The notes beneath the pieces were generated by a model that was not told the DNA's origin, made no database searches, and worked only from the letters and a program-made list of their open reading frames with translations. This document shows positions 1 to 10,202 of a stretch of DNA of 64,000 bases, piece by piece (within the stretch, counting starts at the first letter, position 1; each line of letters starts with the position of its first letter). Both the position numbers and the translations under genes were made by a program. Origin of the DNA: Acidimicrobiales bacterium. GTDB lineage: Bacteria > Actinomycetota > Acidimicrobiia > Acidimicrobiales > MedAcidi-G1. The stretch covers positions 62,001-126,000 of the forward strand of contig JAKURY010000004.1 in NCBI GenBank assembly GCA_022452145.1, written 5' to 3'.

Positions 1-1581
<1,581 letters not shown>

Positions 1582-1674
1582 GGGACGTTCCCTTCATCGG
1601 GGGGATCGTCGCGAAGACGTACACCGCTGCTGCGGTACGGAACGTCGCGAAGCCCAGCAGGCAGGTAACGAGGT

Positions 1675-3294
1675 TCACTCGGTCTCCGAGATGTCCTCTT
1701 CGGGGAGCGTCGTGGTGGCATCCACGATGTGCGACTCGATGTCGGTGGACTCTGCGTCGGGGGCCGACTCGACATCCGACGCCGAACCCTGGAACTGCTC
1801 GGCGAACGCGGCGATCAACGCCTCGAAGGCGTCCTCGTCGGCGATCTTCCCGGAGGTCCGGATGTCGGCGAGCACGTCGCTGTGGCGTGTGCGGAACCAG
1901 TCCAGCACCTCGGCCTCGAAGCGCCGCACGTCGGTGACCTCGATGCCGTCCAGGTGGCCCCGGGTACCCGCCCAGATCAGCACGACCTGTTCCTCGACAA
2001 CCAGCGGGGAGTTGAGGCCCTGCTTGAGCAGTTCGGTGAGGCGGTAGCCACGGTCCAGCTGGGCCTGGGACACGGCGTCCAGGTCCGACCCGAAGGCGGC
2101 GAACGACTCCAGCTCGCGGAACTGCTGGAGGTCCGACTTGAGCGTGCCCACGGCCGTCTTCATGGCCTTCACCTGGGCGGCCGAGCCGACACGGGAGACC
2201 GAGATGCCGACGTCCACGGCAGGCCGCACGCCCGACTTGAAGAGGTCGTCCTGCAGAAAGATCTGGCCGTCGGTGATCGAGATCACGTTGGTCGGGATGA
2301 ACGCCGAGACGTCGCCGGCCTTGGTCTCGATGACCGGCAGGGCTGTCATGGAACCGGCACCCAGGTCGTCGCTGAGCTTGGCGGCCCGCTCCAGCAGGCG
2401 GCTGTGCAGGTAGAAGACGTCACCCGGGTAGGCCTCGCGGCCCGGCGGGCGACGCAGCAGCAGGGACATCTGGCGGTACGCCTCGGCCTGCTTGGAGAGG
2501 TCGTCGTAGACCGCCAGGGCGTGCCCGCCGTTGTCCATCCAGTGCTGGCCGATGGCGCAGCCTGCGTACGGGGCGAGGTACTTGAAGGGCGCCGGGTCGG
2601 ACGCCGGAGCTACCACCACGACGGTGTACTCCATGGCCCCGTGGGCCTCGAGCACAGCGACCGTCTGGGCGACCGTGGAGGCCTTCTGGCCGATGGCCAC
2701 GTAGACGCATTTCATGCCCTGGCCGGCCTGGTTGATGATCGTGTCTATTGCGATCGTCGTCTTGCCAGTCTTGCGGTCGCCGATGATCAACTCGCGCTGG
2801 CCACGACCGATGGGGATGAGCGAGTCGATGGACTTGATGCCGGTCTGCATCGGCTCGTGGACGGGCTTGCGTCCCATGATCCCCGGCGCCTGGATCTCCA
2901 TGCGTCGGGGCTGCGTGTTGGTGAGCGGACCCTTGCCGTCGATCGGCTCGCCGAGGGCGTTCACCACACGGCCCAGGAGGCCGTCGCCGACCGGTACCCA
3001 CAGGATGTCGCCGGTGGCGCGGACGGTCTGGCCCTCCTCGATGTCGTCCACCTCGCCAAGGACGACGGCACCGATGGAGTGCTCGTCCAGGTTCAGGGCG
3101 AGGCCGAACGTGCCGCTCTCGAACTGGAGCAGCTCGTTGACGGCGGCGTCGGGAAGGCCCGACACGCGGGCGATTCCATCGCCCACCTCGAGTACACGCC
3201 CGACCTGGGTCTGCTCGAGGCTCGGCTCGAAACCGTCGAGGTTCTTCCGGATCGCTGCGGCGATCTCATTCGTGTCGATCGTCAGTTCAGACAT
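1675..3294 (-). CDS. atpA: F1 ATP synthase subunit alpha
   Basis: Non-catalytic nucleotide-binding subunit of F1. The 539-residue protein carries the P-loop GDRKTGKT at residues 172-179 and the arginine-finger region [10 protein letters not shown] in the C-terminal half, so it should contribute normally to catalysis. The family usually ends near 500-515 residues. Here roughly the last 35 residues form an acidic, Ser/Asp/Glu-rich tail (for example [14 protein letters not shown]) that looks disordered and is unlikely to be part of the fold. The gene lies 30 nt downstream of atpH in the operon. Confidence 0.97.
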   Translation of the reverse strand: MSELTIDTNEIAAAIRKNLDGFEPSLEQTQVGRVLEVGDGIARVSGLPDAAVNELLQFESGTFGLALNLDEHSIGAVVLGEVDDIEEGQTVRATGDILWVPVGDGLLGRVVNALGEPIDGKGPLTNTQPRRMEIQAPGIMGRKPVHEPMQTGIKSIDSLIPIGRGQRELIIGDRKTGKTTIAIDTIINQAGQGMKCVYVAIGQKASTVAQTVAVLEAHGAMEYTVVVVAPASDPAPFKYLAPYAGCAIGQHWMDNGGHALAVYDDLSKQAEAYRQMSLLLRRPPGREAYPGDVFYLHSRLLERAAKLSDDLGAGSMTALPVIETKAGDVSAFIPTNVISITDGQIFLQDDLFKSGVRPAVDVGISVSRVGSAAQVKAMKTAVGTLKSDLQQFRELESFAAFGSDLDAVSQAQLDRGYRLTELLKQGLNSPLVVEEQVVLIWAGTRGHLDGIEVTDVRRFEAEVLDWFRTRHSDVLADIRTSGKIADEDAFEALIAAFAEQFQGSASDVESAPDAESTDIESHIVDATTTLPEEDISETE

Positions 3295-3324
3295 TGTGTG
3301 TCTCTCTCGTCTCTGGCCCGCGGC

Positions 3325-3855
3325 CTAGCGAAAGCTCTCGCGGAGCTGGTTGAGGCGGCGTCGGACGCTGCCGTCGATGATGTCGTCACCGATCTCGGTG
3401 ACCACGCCGCCCAGCACGGACGGATCGATGACCACCCTGACCTCGACCTCGCGACCGGTCCGGGTGTTGATTGCGGCGGCCAGGCGCTCGCGCTGGTCGG
3501 CGGTCAGGTCGACCGCGCTCCGCACCGTCGCAACCGCCTTGTTCCGTGAGGCCGCACTGCGCTCCAGCATGGCGTCCACGATGGCGGGCAGCTCGGCGGC
3601 CCGACCGGCACCGACCACCATCGAGACCAGCGCCGTGGTGACGGCAGACGCCCTGGCACCCAGCAGGTCCTCGACGACCTGGAGGCGACGCGCCATCGGC
3701 AGGGCCCGGTCGGCCAGGGTGGAACCCAGGTCGTCGTCGGACCGGAGGGCCTGGGCGAAACCGAACAGCTCGTCCTCGACCACGGAGAGGTCACCCTCCG
3801 CCGCAGCGACGGCGAACAGTGCCTCGGCATAGCCGGCCACCCTGGGATCAGCCAT
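3325..3855 (-). CDS. atpH: F1 ATP synthase subunit delta
   Basis: Peripheral-stalk subunit that joins F1 to the b subunits (equivalent to mitochondrial OSCP). The 176-residue length is typical, and the N-terminus (ADPRVAGYAEALFAVA) and C-terminus (IGDDIIDGSVRRRLNQLR) match the family pattern. Its ATG at 3855 lies inside the 3' end of atpF, an 8-nt overlap that implies translational coupling of the two stalk subunits. In many other actinobacteria b and delta are fused or duplicated; here they are separate genes. Confidence 0.95.
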   Translation of the reverse strand: MADPRVAGYAEALFAVAAAEGDLSVVEDELFGFAQALRSDDDLGSTLADRALPMARRLQVVEDLLGARASAVTTALVSMVVGAGRAAELPAIVDAMLERSAASRNKAVATVRSAVDLTADQRERLAAAINTRTGREVEVRVVIDPSVLGGVVTEIGDDIIDGSVRRRLNQLRESFR

Positions 3856-4573
3856 CGGTGCCTGCCACCTCGTCGATGTAGGCGTCTATGAGCCGGCCCT
3901 GCACCTCGGCATCCAGGCTGGCGTGGACCACGCGTTCGGCGGCACCGAGGGCGATCCCGGCAACCTCGGCACGGAGGTCGGCGATGGCCTGGGCTCGCTC
4001 CGACTCGAGGCCGGCGGCGGCACGCTCGCGCATCTCGGAGATGTCGGTCTCGGCGCGGTCCGCCAGGTCACCCTTGAGCTGGTCGGCAGCCACGCGGGCC
4101 TCGTCGATCAGCCGGGAGGCCTCGGTCTTGGCATCGGCCAGCCGGGCCTCGTAGTCCGACTGGACCGACTGGGCATCCACCCTGGCCTGCTCGGCGGCGT
4201 CCAGGTCGCTCCGGATCTTCTCGGCGCGGGCGTCCATGGCGCCCCTCACGGCCGGGAAGCCCTTCTTGACCATCAGCACGAAGAGGATCAGGAAGGCGGA
4301 GCCTCCCCAGATGATCTCGTTCGTCTCGGGCAGGATCGGGCTGGGAGCCTCGATGCACTTCTTCTCGAAGTGGTCTCCGATCGAGGCATCCACGTGCAGC
4401 TCGTGCAGGACCTCCTCGAGGTCGCCGTGACTCTCCTCGATCAGTTCTCCGAGCTTCTCGGCGATGCAGGAGCCGACGCTCTCTCCCGAGGCGGATGCCG
4501 GGGCGGCAAAGACCAGGAGCGCCAGGAGGGCGAGCAGCGGGGCCACCAGCAGGCGGTTCCGTCGGTTTGTCAT
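3848..4573 (-). CDS. atpF: F0 ATP synthase subunit b with exported N-terminal extension
   Basis: Membrane-anchored peripheral-stalk subunit. At 241 residues it is much longer than the usual ~160-185. Residues 1-29 look like a cleavable signal peptide (basic MTNRRNR, Leu/Ala-rich core, ASA just before Gly30). About 57 residues follow that would be extracytoplasmic, with Cys36 and Cys73. The normal b-type transmembrane helix comes next (about 87-102, IIWGGSAFLILFVL), then the long Ala/Glu/Arg-rich coiled coil that contacts delta. The C-terminal part and its place between atpE and atpH make the assignment firm. The meaning of the exported extension is inferred only: it may be a disulfide-linked cap on the outer face of F0. 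Confidence 0.93.
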   Translation of the reverse strand: MTNRRNRLLVAPLLALLALLVFAAPASASGESVGSCIAEKLGELIEESHGDLEEVLHELHVDASIGDHFEKKCIEAPSPILPETNEIIWGGSAFLILFVLMVKKGFPAVRGAMDARAEKIRSDLDAAEQARVDAQSVQSDYEARLADAKTEASRLIDEARVAADQLKGDLADRAETDISEMRERAAAGLESERAQAIADLRAEVAGIALGAAERVVHASLDAEVQGRLIDAYIDEVAGTDG

Positions 4574-4605
4574 GGGTTCTTCTCGTCTCTGCTCGTCGAA
4601 CCCGA

Positions 4606-4974
<369 letters not shown>

Positions 4975-5751
4975 CTAGTGGGCCGGGTGGAGGGAGCCGC
5001 CGATGTACACGGCGGTGAGGATCGTGAAGATGAAGGCCTGCAGCACCGAGACCAGGATCTCGAAGCCGGTCATCATGGTGAGCATTGCGAACGGTGCCAC
5101 CGAGCCGACCTTGCCGATGATGCCACTGGTGAACATGGTGTGGCTGAGGATTGCGAACGTGACCAGCAGGAGGTGTCCGGCGACCATGTTGGCCCAGAGC
5201 CGGATGGCCAGGGAGAAGGGCCGCACGATGAACGTCGACACCAACTCGATCGGCGTCACGATCAGGTACAGGGCCACCGGCACGCCCGGTGGGAAGAGCG
5301 AGTTCTTGAGGTAGCCGCCGAGGCCCTGGGACCTTATGCCCACGTAGTTGTAGATGACCCATACGACCAGGGCGAGGGTGATCGGGATGGCCATGCGGCT
5401 GTTGGCCGGGAACTGGATGCCCGGGACGACCTCGAAGATGTTCGAGAAGAGGATGAAGAAGAACATCGTGGTCAGGAAGGGCATGAACTTCTTGCCCTCC
5501 TCGCCGATGGTCTCCATGACCACGGACTCCTCGATGAAGGTCACGCCCGCCTCGGCGACGTGCTGGACCCCGGCCGGCACCAGCGAGCCGGTCTTCCGGC
5601 CGGCCACCAGGAAGATGGCCGCTGTGATCGCCACGGCGGCCAGGTAGACCAGCACCGTCTTGTTGATGGCGTAGAAGGTCCCGTGGAACGCGATCTCAGG
5701 CCATTCGAAGAGGTGGCTGATGGGCGGGAACTCGAGTGCGAGCACGTTCAC
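4975..5751 (-). CDS. atpB: F0 ATP synthase subunit a
   Basis: Proton-channel subunit of F0, 258 residues, with five to six hydrophobic helices. The essential arginine is Arg184 in the motif IRLWANMVAGHLL, and the conserved FFILFSNIFEVVPG segment is present. The GTG start at 5751 overlaps the stop of the atpI-like gene (GTGA), showing translational coupling. It is separated from atpE by 111 nt in which no gene or clear terminator is visible. Confidence 0.96.
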   Translation of the reverse strand: MNVLALEFPPISHLFEWPEIAFHGTFYAINKTVLVYLAAVAITAAIFLVAGRKTGSLVPAGVQHVAEAGVTFIEESVVMETIGEEGKKFMPFLTTMFFFILFSNIFEVVPGIQFPANSRMAIPITLALVVWVIYNYVGIRSQGLGGYLKNSLFPPGVPVALYLIVTPIELVSTFIVRPFSLAIRLWANMVAGHLLLVTFAILSHTMFTSGIIGKVGSVAPFAMLTMMTGFEILVSVLQAFIFTILTAVYIGGSLHPAH

Positions 5752-6194
5752 GTGGAGCGCTTCTCCTGTGGGGATCTACTTCGGGGCCTGAGGCCCGGGG
5801 CGGCGAGCGTCATTGCGACGTGCCGGGATTCCCAGGTCAACAGGCCTAGGTGGGTGACGAGCAGGGTGATTGCGAACGGGACGGTGGCCAGCCATCCGCC
5901 GGCCTTCACGACCAGCACGACTGCCGTCATGAGGCCGAGCCGGACGATGTAGCCACCCAGGACCGCACCGAACAGGGCGTTTAGCGAGATCTGCGAGGCG
6001 CGGGTGATGATCGCCGCGCCGAGGCGGAAGTTGAGGGCCACGAGCACCAGCGCCAACGCCGTGGAGAAGAGGCCGGTGGTCCCCCAGCCCAGGAGGCCCA
6101 CGAGCAGGAAGGCCGGAGCCACGTACAGGGCCCGGCGAACCAGGTCGCGCGCTATCGCCGACTCCGGGGCTGCCGATTCCACGTCCACGCTCAC
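5748..6194 (-). CDS. atpI: AtpI-like membrane protein of the ATP synthase operon
   Basis: A 148-residue, four-helix membrane protein at the position where actinobacteria and many other bacteria carry atpI, directly before atpB. AtpI-type proteins are thought to assist c-ring assembly or divalent-ion supply to the enzyme. No catalytic motif is visible; the call rests on size, hydrophobic pattern and place. It overlaps both neighbours by 4 nt (GTGA at its start and at the atpB start). The last ~15 residues are basic and probably cytoplasmic. Confidence 0.75.
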   Translation of the reverse strand: MSVDVESAAPESAIARDLVRRALYVAPAFLLVGLLGWGTTGLFSTALALVLVALNFRLGAAIITRASQISLNALFGAVLGGYIVRLGLMTAVVLVVKAGGWLATVPFAITLLVTHLGLLTWESRHVAMTLAAPGLRPRSRSPQEKRST

Positions 6195-6460
6195 AGCGGG
6201 GAGCCCTCGGCCTGCCAGGTGGCCCGGCGCTCGGCTCGGGCCCGCTCCAGGCTCTCGCCGTAGTCGTGGGCTAGTCGCCAGGACGAGTAGGCGAGGGCGA
6301 TCACTACGAAGGCGACGGTGAAGATCGGGGTCGTACCCAGCCGGCCGTCCAGGAGCCAGCCCAGGAAGCCGAATATGGCCGGCGTTACCACGAGCTCGAA
6401 GGCGGCAGCGAACGCGTCGCTGAAGCCCTGTCGCATCTCACGCGTCTCGGCCTGCGCCAT
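6191..6460 (-). CDS. AtpZ/AtpI-type small membrane protein
   Basis: An 89-residue protein with two transmembrane helices separated by a short loop (about residues 15-35 and 42-62), resembling AtpZ/AtpQ-type accessory proteins encoded just upstream of F0 genes. The ATG at 6460 is preferred over an upstream in-frame start at 6577 because the extra 39 residues are charged and unlike the family, and because AGAGGACC lies at Shine-Dalgarno distance. Its stop overlaps the next start (GTGA). In AtpI/AtpZ systems the two proteins are proposed to act together in magnesium supply or ring assembly; that role is inferred here from position only. Confidence 0.65.
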   Translation of the reverse strand: MAQAETREMRQGFSDAFAAAFELVVTPAIFGFLGWLLDGRLGTTPIFTVAFVVIALAYSSWRLAHDYGESLERARAERRATWQAEGSPL

Positions 6461-6551
6461 CGGAATGGTCCTCTGCCAGTGGGCGCAATCGGCCCCACGG
6501 TCGTCGTGCATGGCGGTCCGGTGACGACGGTCCCCGGACGCGCTTGTGAAT

Positions 6552-7790
6552 CTAATCACCAACTCCCCCTCCGGCAACCCCCGAATCGGTCACACCCGCC
6601 GGACCGCCACTGGGCACGCCCGAACCGCCCGGCCCGCCCGAACCCGTTGACCAGTCCGAACCTGCCGACCAGTCCGCCCCGTTCGTCGCCGGAGTCGTCC
6701 GGAGGCGCGGGTGGAGCACGGTGAAGAGGAGCAGGCCGATGGCCAATATCCCGATCGGCACGATGGCGTCGCCGTCGCCCGAGTAGGTGGGCCAGAGCAC
6801 GAAGCCGGAGAGCAGGGCCGTCCACCCCCACAGGATCAGCACGGCCCGGCGGTGGCCATGGCCGAGGCGCAGCAGGCGGTGGTGCAGGTGCTCCTTGTCG
6901 GCGGCGGTGACGTGCAGGCCGGGCGTGGCCACACGCCGGACGATGGCAAAGGCCATGTCGAACAACGGCACCCCGAGGATCACCACGGGGATGAACACGG
7001 GGGCGAAGAAGAAGAACGACTGGCCGCTGTAGGCCGCCTCGGTACGACCACCCACCGAGACCGTGGAGGCCGCCATGAGCAGGCCCAGGAGCAGCGCCCC
7101 GCCGTCGCCCATGAAGATCCGGGCGGGGTGGACGTTGTGGGGCAGGAAGCCGACGCATATCCCGACCACGATGATGGCCAGAACCGATCCCGGATTTCCG
7201 TCGAAGAGGAGCCCCTCGTCTCCGAGGCGGATCGCGTACAGGAAGAAGGTGGCCGCGGCGATGGCCGCGATGCCGGCCGCCAGGCCGTCCAGCCCGTCGG
7301 TCAGGTTCAGGGCGTTGGCCAGGAGCACCACCCACACCACTGTGAGCAGGGCCGACAGGTCGGGCGAGAGCAGCACGACGTCCAGGAACGGGATGCGCAG
7401 CACGACCAGCGATACGCCGGACAGCGACAGCACGCTGCCGGACAGCACCATCCCGGCGACCTTGGCCGGTGCGGACACGGGTCGCACGTCGTCTATGACC
7501 CCGACTGCACAGATGATGACCGCAGCCGCCACCACGCCGACCATCTCCGACGGAGCGGCGAACACCTCCCGGAAGTCTCCGAGCATCCAGGCGACCAGGA
7601 CCCCGGCCAGCAGGCCCAGGAGCATCGCAGTTCCGCCCAGCGGGGGGGTGGGTGCCGAGTGGACGTTGCGCTCGTCGGGGGCGACCAGCAGGCCGGAGCC
7701 GACGGCGAAGCGCCGGACCAGCGGGGTGGCCGTGGCGGTCACCAGGGCGGCCACGGCGCCGACGACTAGGTGGGGAACGATGCCCGGCAC
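6552..7790 (-). CDS. wecA: Polyprenyl-phosphate N-acetylhexosamine-1-phosphate transferase (WecA/TagO type)
   Basis: Integral membrane enzyme of the MraY/WecA superfamily that transfers an N-acetylhexosamine-1-phosphate from a UDP-sugar to decaprenyl or undecaprenyl phosphate, starting a cell-envelope polymer such as arabinogalactan linker or teichoic-type glycan. The signature motifs are all visible: DDVRPVSAPAK, NALNLTDGLDGLA, FMGDGGALLLG and the His-rich loop EHLHHRLLRLGHGHRR near residues 310-325. About eleven hydrophobic segments are present. The last ~45 residues are a Gly/Ser/Trp-rich low-complexity tail with a repeated DWS element, absent from typical homologues. GTG start at 7790. 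A wecA (rfe) gene just before atp is an actinobacterial arrangement. The exact sugar substrate is not deducible. Confidence 0.88.
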   Translation of the reverse strand: MPGIVPHLVVGAVAALVTATATPLVRRFAVGSGLLVAPDERNVHSAPTPPLGGTAMLLGLLAGVLVAWMLGDFREVFAAPSEMVGVVAAAVIICAVGVIDDVRPVSAPAKVAGMVLSGSVLSLSGVSLVVLRIPFLDVVLLSPDLSALLTVVWVVLLANALNLTDGLDGLAAGIAAIAAATFFLYAIRLGDEGLLFDGNPGSVLAIIVVGICVGFLPHNVHPARIFMGDGGALLLGLLMAASTVSVGGRTEAAYSGQSFFFFAPVFIPVVILGVPLFDMAFAIVRRVATPGLHVTAADKEHLHHRLLRLGHGHRRAVLILWGWTALLSGFVLWPTYSGDGDAIVPIGILAIGLLLFTVLHPRLRTTPATNGADWSAGSDWSTGSGGPGGSGVPSGGPAGVTDSGVAGGGVGD

Positions 7791-7837
7791 GTCGGATCAG
7801 CCTCAGGGTCCCAGCGGCGAACGTACCCGTCGCCCGC

Positions 7838-9082
7838 TCAGCCCCCGTAGACGGGGAACCGCGCGCAGAGGGCGTTCACGTCGGCTCGGACCGCGGCTAC
7901 GGCCGCGTCGTCGTCCCGCCCCCGCAGCGTCCGCACCATCAGGTCGGCGATCTCGGCCATCTCGGGCTCGGCCATCCCCTGGGTGGTGGTCGACGGGGTG
8001 CCGATTCGCACGCCGCTGGCCACGAACGGTGACCGCGGGTCATCGGGGACCGTGTTCTTGTTCAGCGTGATCCCGGCCCGGTCCAGCACCGTCTGGGCCA
8101 CCGCGCCGGTGATGTCGTCATCGAAGGTGCGGAGGTCGACGACCATCAGGTGGTTGTCGGTCCCGCCGGTGACCAGGCGGAGGCCGTAGCCGACAAGGGC
8201 GGCGGCCAGCGCCGAAGCGTTGGTCACGATCTGGCGGGCGTAGTCGGCAAACGACGGATCGGCCGCCTCGCGGAAGGCCACGGCCTTGGCCGCTATGTGG
8301 TGCTCCAGTGGTCCGCCCTGCGAGCCGGGGAAGATCGCCTTGTCGATCGCCGCCGCATACTCCTCCCGGGTGAGGATGCACCCGCCGCGTGGGCCCCGGA
8401 GGGTCTTGTGCGTGGTGAAGGTGACGATGTCGCAGTGCGGTACCGGGTTGGGGTGCACCCCGCCGGCGATGAGGCCGGCGATGTGGGCGGCGTCGAACAT
8501 GAGCACGGCACCCACCTCGTCGGCTATCTCCCGCAGCGGAGCCGCCTCGATGATCCGCGGATAGGCCGTGGCGCCGGCCACGATCATCTTCGGACGGGCC
8601 GCCCTGGCCTTGTCGCGCAGCTCGTCCATGTCGATGCGCTCGTCGCTGCCGGTCAGGCCGTAGGACACGAAGTTGTAGAGCCTGCCGCTGGCGTTGACCG
8701 GCGATCCATGGGTGAGGTGGCCGCCGTGGTCGAGGCTGAGGCCCAGCACGGTGTCGCCGGGCTCTAGGAGCGCTTGGTACACGGCCATGTTGGCGTTGGC
8801 TCCCGAGTGGGGCTGGACGTTGGCGTGGTCGGCGCCGAACAGCGCCTTGACCCGCTCGCGGGCCAGGTCCTCGACCTCGTCAACGTGGACGTTGCCACCG
8901 TAGTACCGCTTGCCCGGATAGCCCTCTGCGTACTTGTTGGTCAGCACCGAGCCGCTGGCCTCCAGCACCGCCGGCGAGGCGAAGTTCTCCGATGCGATCA
9001 GCTGCAGCGTGGTGTTCTGCCGCTCGAGCTCGTTCTGGACGTGGCCGAATAGCTCGTCGTCACGGGAGGTGGGCCAGGGCAT
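7838..9082 (-). CDS. glyA: Serine hydroxymethyltransferase
   Basis: PLP-dependent cytoplasmic enzyme that converts serine plus tetrahydrofolate to glycine plus methylene-tetrahydrofolate. The 414-residue product has the N-terminal [12 protein letters not shown] motif, [13 protein letters not shown], the aspartate region [14 protein letters not shown] and the PLP lysine Lys226 in [17 protein letters not shown] at 9082 was chosen over a GTG at 9136, because the extra 18 residues do not match the family. A TACCTT hexamer lies 12 nt before this ATG, so transcription of the glyA-wecA-atp operon may begin here with a very short leader. It is the first gene of the operon. Confidence 0.96.
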   Translation of the reverse strand: MPWPTSRDDELFGHVQNELERQNTTLQLIASENFASPAVLEASGSVLTNKYAEGYPGKRYYGGNVHVDEVEDLARERVKALFGADHANVQPHSGANANMAVYQALLEPGDTVLGLSLDHGGHLTHGSPVNASGRLYNFVSYGLTGSDERIDMDELRDKARAARPKMIVAGATAYPRIIEAAPLREIADEVGAVLMFDAAHIAGLIAGGVHPNPVPHCDIVTFTTHKTLRGPRGGCILTREEYAAAIDKAIFPGSQGGPLEHHIAAKAVAFREAADPSFADYARQIVTNASALAAALVGYGLRLVTGGTDNHLMVVDLRTFDDDITGAVAQTVLDRAGITLNKNTVPDDPRSPFVASGVRIGTPSTTTQGMAEPEMAEIADLMVRTLRGRDDDAAVAAVRADVNALCARFPVYGG

Positions 9083-9202
9083 GGGAGCCGCCTGAAGGTA
9101 GGGGCGAACGTCGCAGGATGATCGGATCTGGTGCACCCCGGCATCATCGGCCAGATCGCCGATGACGACCGGAGTCGCGCCGGGAGACTACCCGTCCAGA
9201 CC

Positions 9203-9218
9203 CCGGGTCGTCACCCGG
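9203..9218 (-). terminator. Possible terminator hairpin after the LysR gene
   Basis: Inverted repeat CCGGGT-CGTC-ACCCGG, six perfect pairs with a 4-nt loop, 17 nt beyond the LysR stop codon on the minus strand. There is no U-rich tract, which is common for GC-rich actinobacteria but makes the call weak. Confidence 0.3.
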
Positions 9219-9234
9219 CCCGACCGGCAGCGGG

Positions 9235-10110
9235 TCAGCCCTCGACCAGCACGGTGGCCAGCGCTTCGACGGCGGCATCGGCTGGGGCGCCCGAGCGTCG
9301 GGCCACCACCAGGCGCCGTACCCCGATAGGAAGCCGACGGACCCGCTCCAGCGACTCGACGCCGGCCTCGGCCTGTGCCTCGGGGAGCACCGCCCAACCC
9401 ATGCCCAGGCGGACCATCTCCCGGAGCACGTCCGGCTGGTTGGACTCGGCGACCACCTCGAACGGTGCCCCGACCGCCATCAGGCCGGCGGCGATGACGC
9501 TGCGCGTATGGGACCCGTCGGGGTAGGTGACCCACGGCCCCCAGGTCGCGGGGGCTCCGACGGCGGCGCCGTCCGGGGCGTAGGCGTGCAGCGGCTCCTC
9601 GAGGCAGATCACGGTGTCGATGCCGACCGGTGGATCAGCCGACTCGACGCAGACCACCAGGTCCAGGTCGCCCACGCGCAGCGAGTCGAGCAGCGCTCCC
9701 GAGGGCGCCACGGTGAGCCTCAGGTCGAGATCCGGGCTGACCCGCCGGTGGCGGCGGATGGCGGCGGCCCGGTGGTGGACGGCCACCGCGTCGATGGTGC
9801 CGAGCCTCACCGTGCCAGCGCTTCCGCTCCGCCGGGTCTCGGCCCACCGGGCCAGGTCCCGGGTCTCAGCCACGACCCGGCGGGCGTGGGCGAGGACCTC
9901 GGCGGCCTGCGGTCGGAGCCTGGTCTGGCGGCCATGGCGCTCGAACAACGGTACGCCGACACGCCGCTCGAGCTCGGCCAGGCCCTGGGTGAGGGCCGAC
10001 GGCGTCACGCCCAGCCCAGCTGCCGCGGCCGCTCGGGTCGGCGAGGCCGCGGCAGCCACCATGTATTCCAACTGCTGGACGGTCAGGTTCGGGAGCGTCG
10101 GGTCGACCAT
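9235..10110 (-). CDS. LysR-family transcriptional regulator
   Basis: A 291-residue LysR-type protein. Residues ~8-66 form the winged helix-turn-helix (NLTVQQLEYMVAAAASPTRA, then GVTPSALTQGLAELERRVGVPLFER), and the remainder is the periplasmic-binding-protein-like effector domain that senses a small ligand. It is divergent from the inositol-3-phosphate synthase gene, with 92 bp between the two starts, so it most likely controls that gene and itself. The effector cannot be read from the sequence. ATG at 10110, with CAGGGAAA upstream. The HTH is very alanine-rich (AAAAASPTRAAAAAGLG) but not broken. Confidence 0.9.
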   Translation of the reverse strand: MVDPTLPNLTVQQLEYMVAAAASPTRAAAAAGLGVTPSALTQGLAELERRVGVPLFERHGRQTRLRPQAAEVLAHARRVVAETRDLARWAETRRSGSAGTVRLGTIDAVAVHHRAAAIRRHRRVSPDLDLRLTVAPSGALLDSLRVGDLDLVVCVESADPPVGIDTVICLEEPLHAYAPDGAAVGAPATWGPWVTYPDGSHTRSVIAAGLMAVGAPFEVVAESNQPDVLREMVRLGMGWAVLPEAQAEAGVESLERVRRLPIGVRRLVVARRSGAPADAAVEALATVLVEG

Positions 10111-10202
10111 CGGTGGTTTCCCTGGTCCGGCGGGTGGCGAGGCACTTGACGTGTGCTGATGCTCAGTTCAGTCTTCCTGAATCTTAGCTATAAATCATTA
10201 GC
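10111..10202. promoter_or_regulatory. LysR / ino1 divergent control region
   Basis: This AT-rich 92-bp gap contains TATAAAT (10189-10195) placed as a -10 element 8 nt before the first ATG of ino1. A TTCAG-tcttc-CTGAA inverted repeat (10167-10181, 5-bp arms and 5-bp spacer) covers the expected -35 position. A second repeat, GCTA-N8-TAGC (10187-10202), straddles the -10. No good TTGACA is present, as expected of an activator-dependent promoter. The repeats are visible; their use by the LysR protein is inferred. Confidence 0.55.

Noticed and set aside
1729-3549. 606-codon open frame on the plus strand, antisense of atpA
   Set aside because: It mirrors atpA; high GC at third codon positions keeps antisense frames open. 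The product is Gly/Val/Asp/Arg-rich and matches no family.
6552-6700. Tandem repeat array at the 3' end of the wecA-like gene
   Set aside because: Only two imperfect copies of a GACCAGTCCG element coding DWS; this is a low-complexity protein tail.
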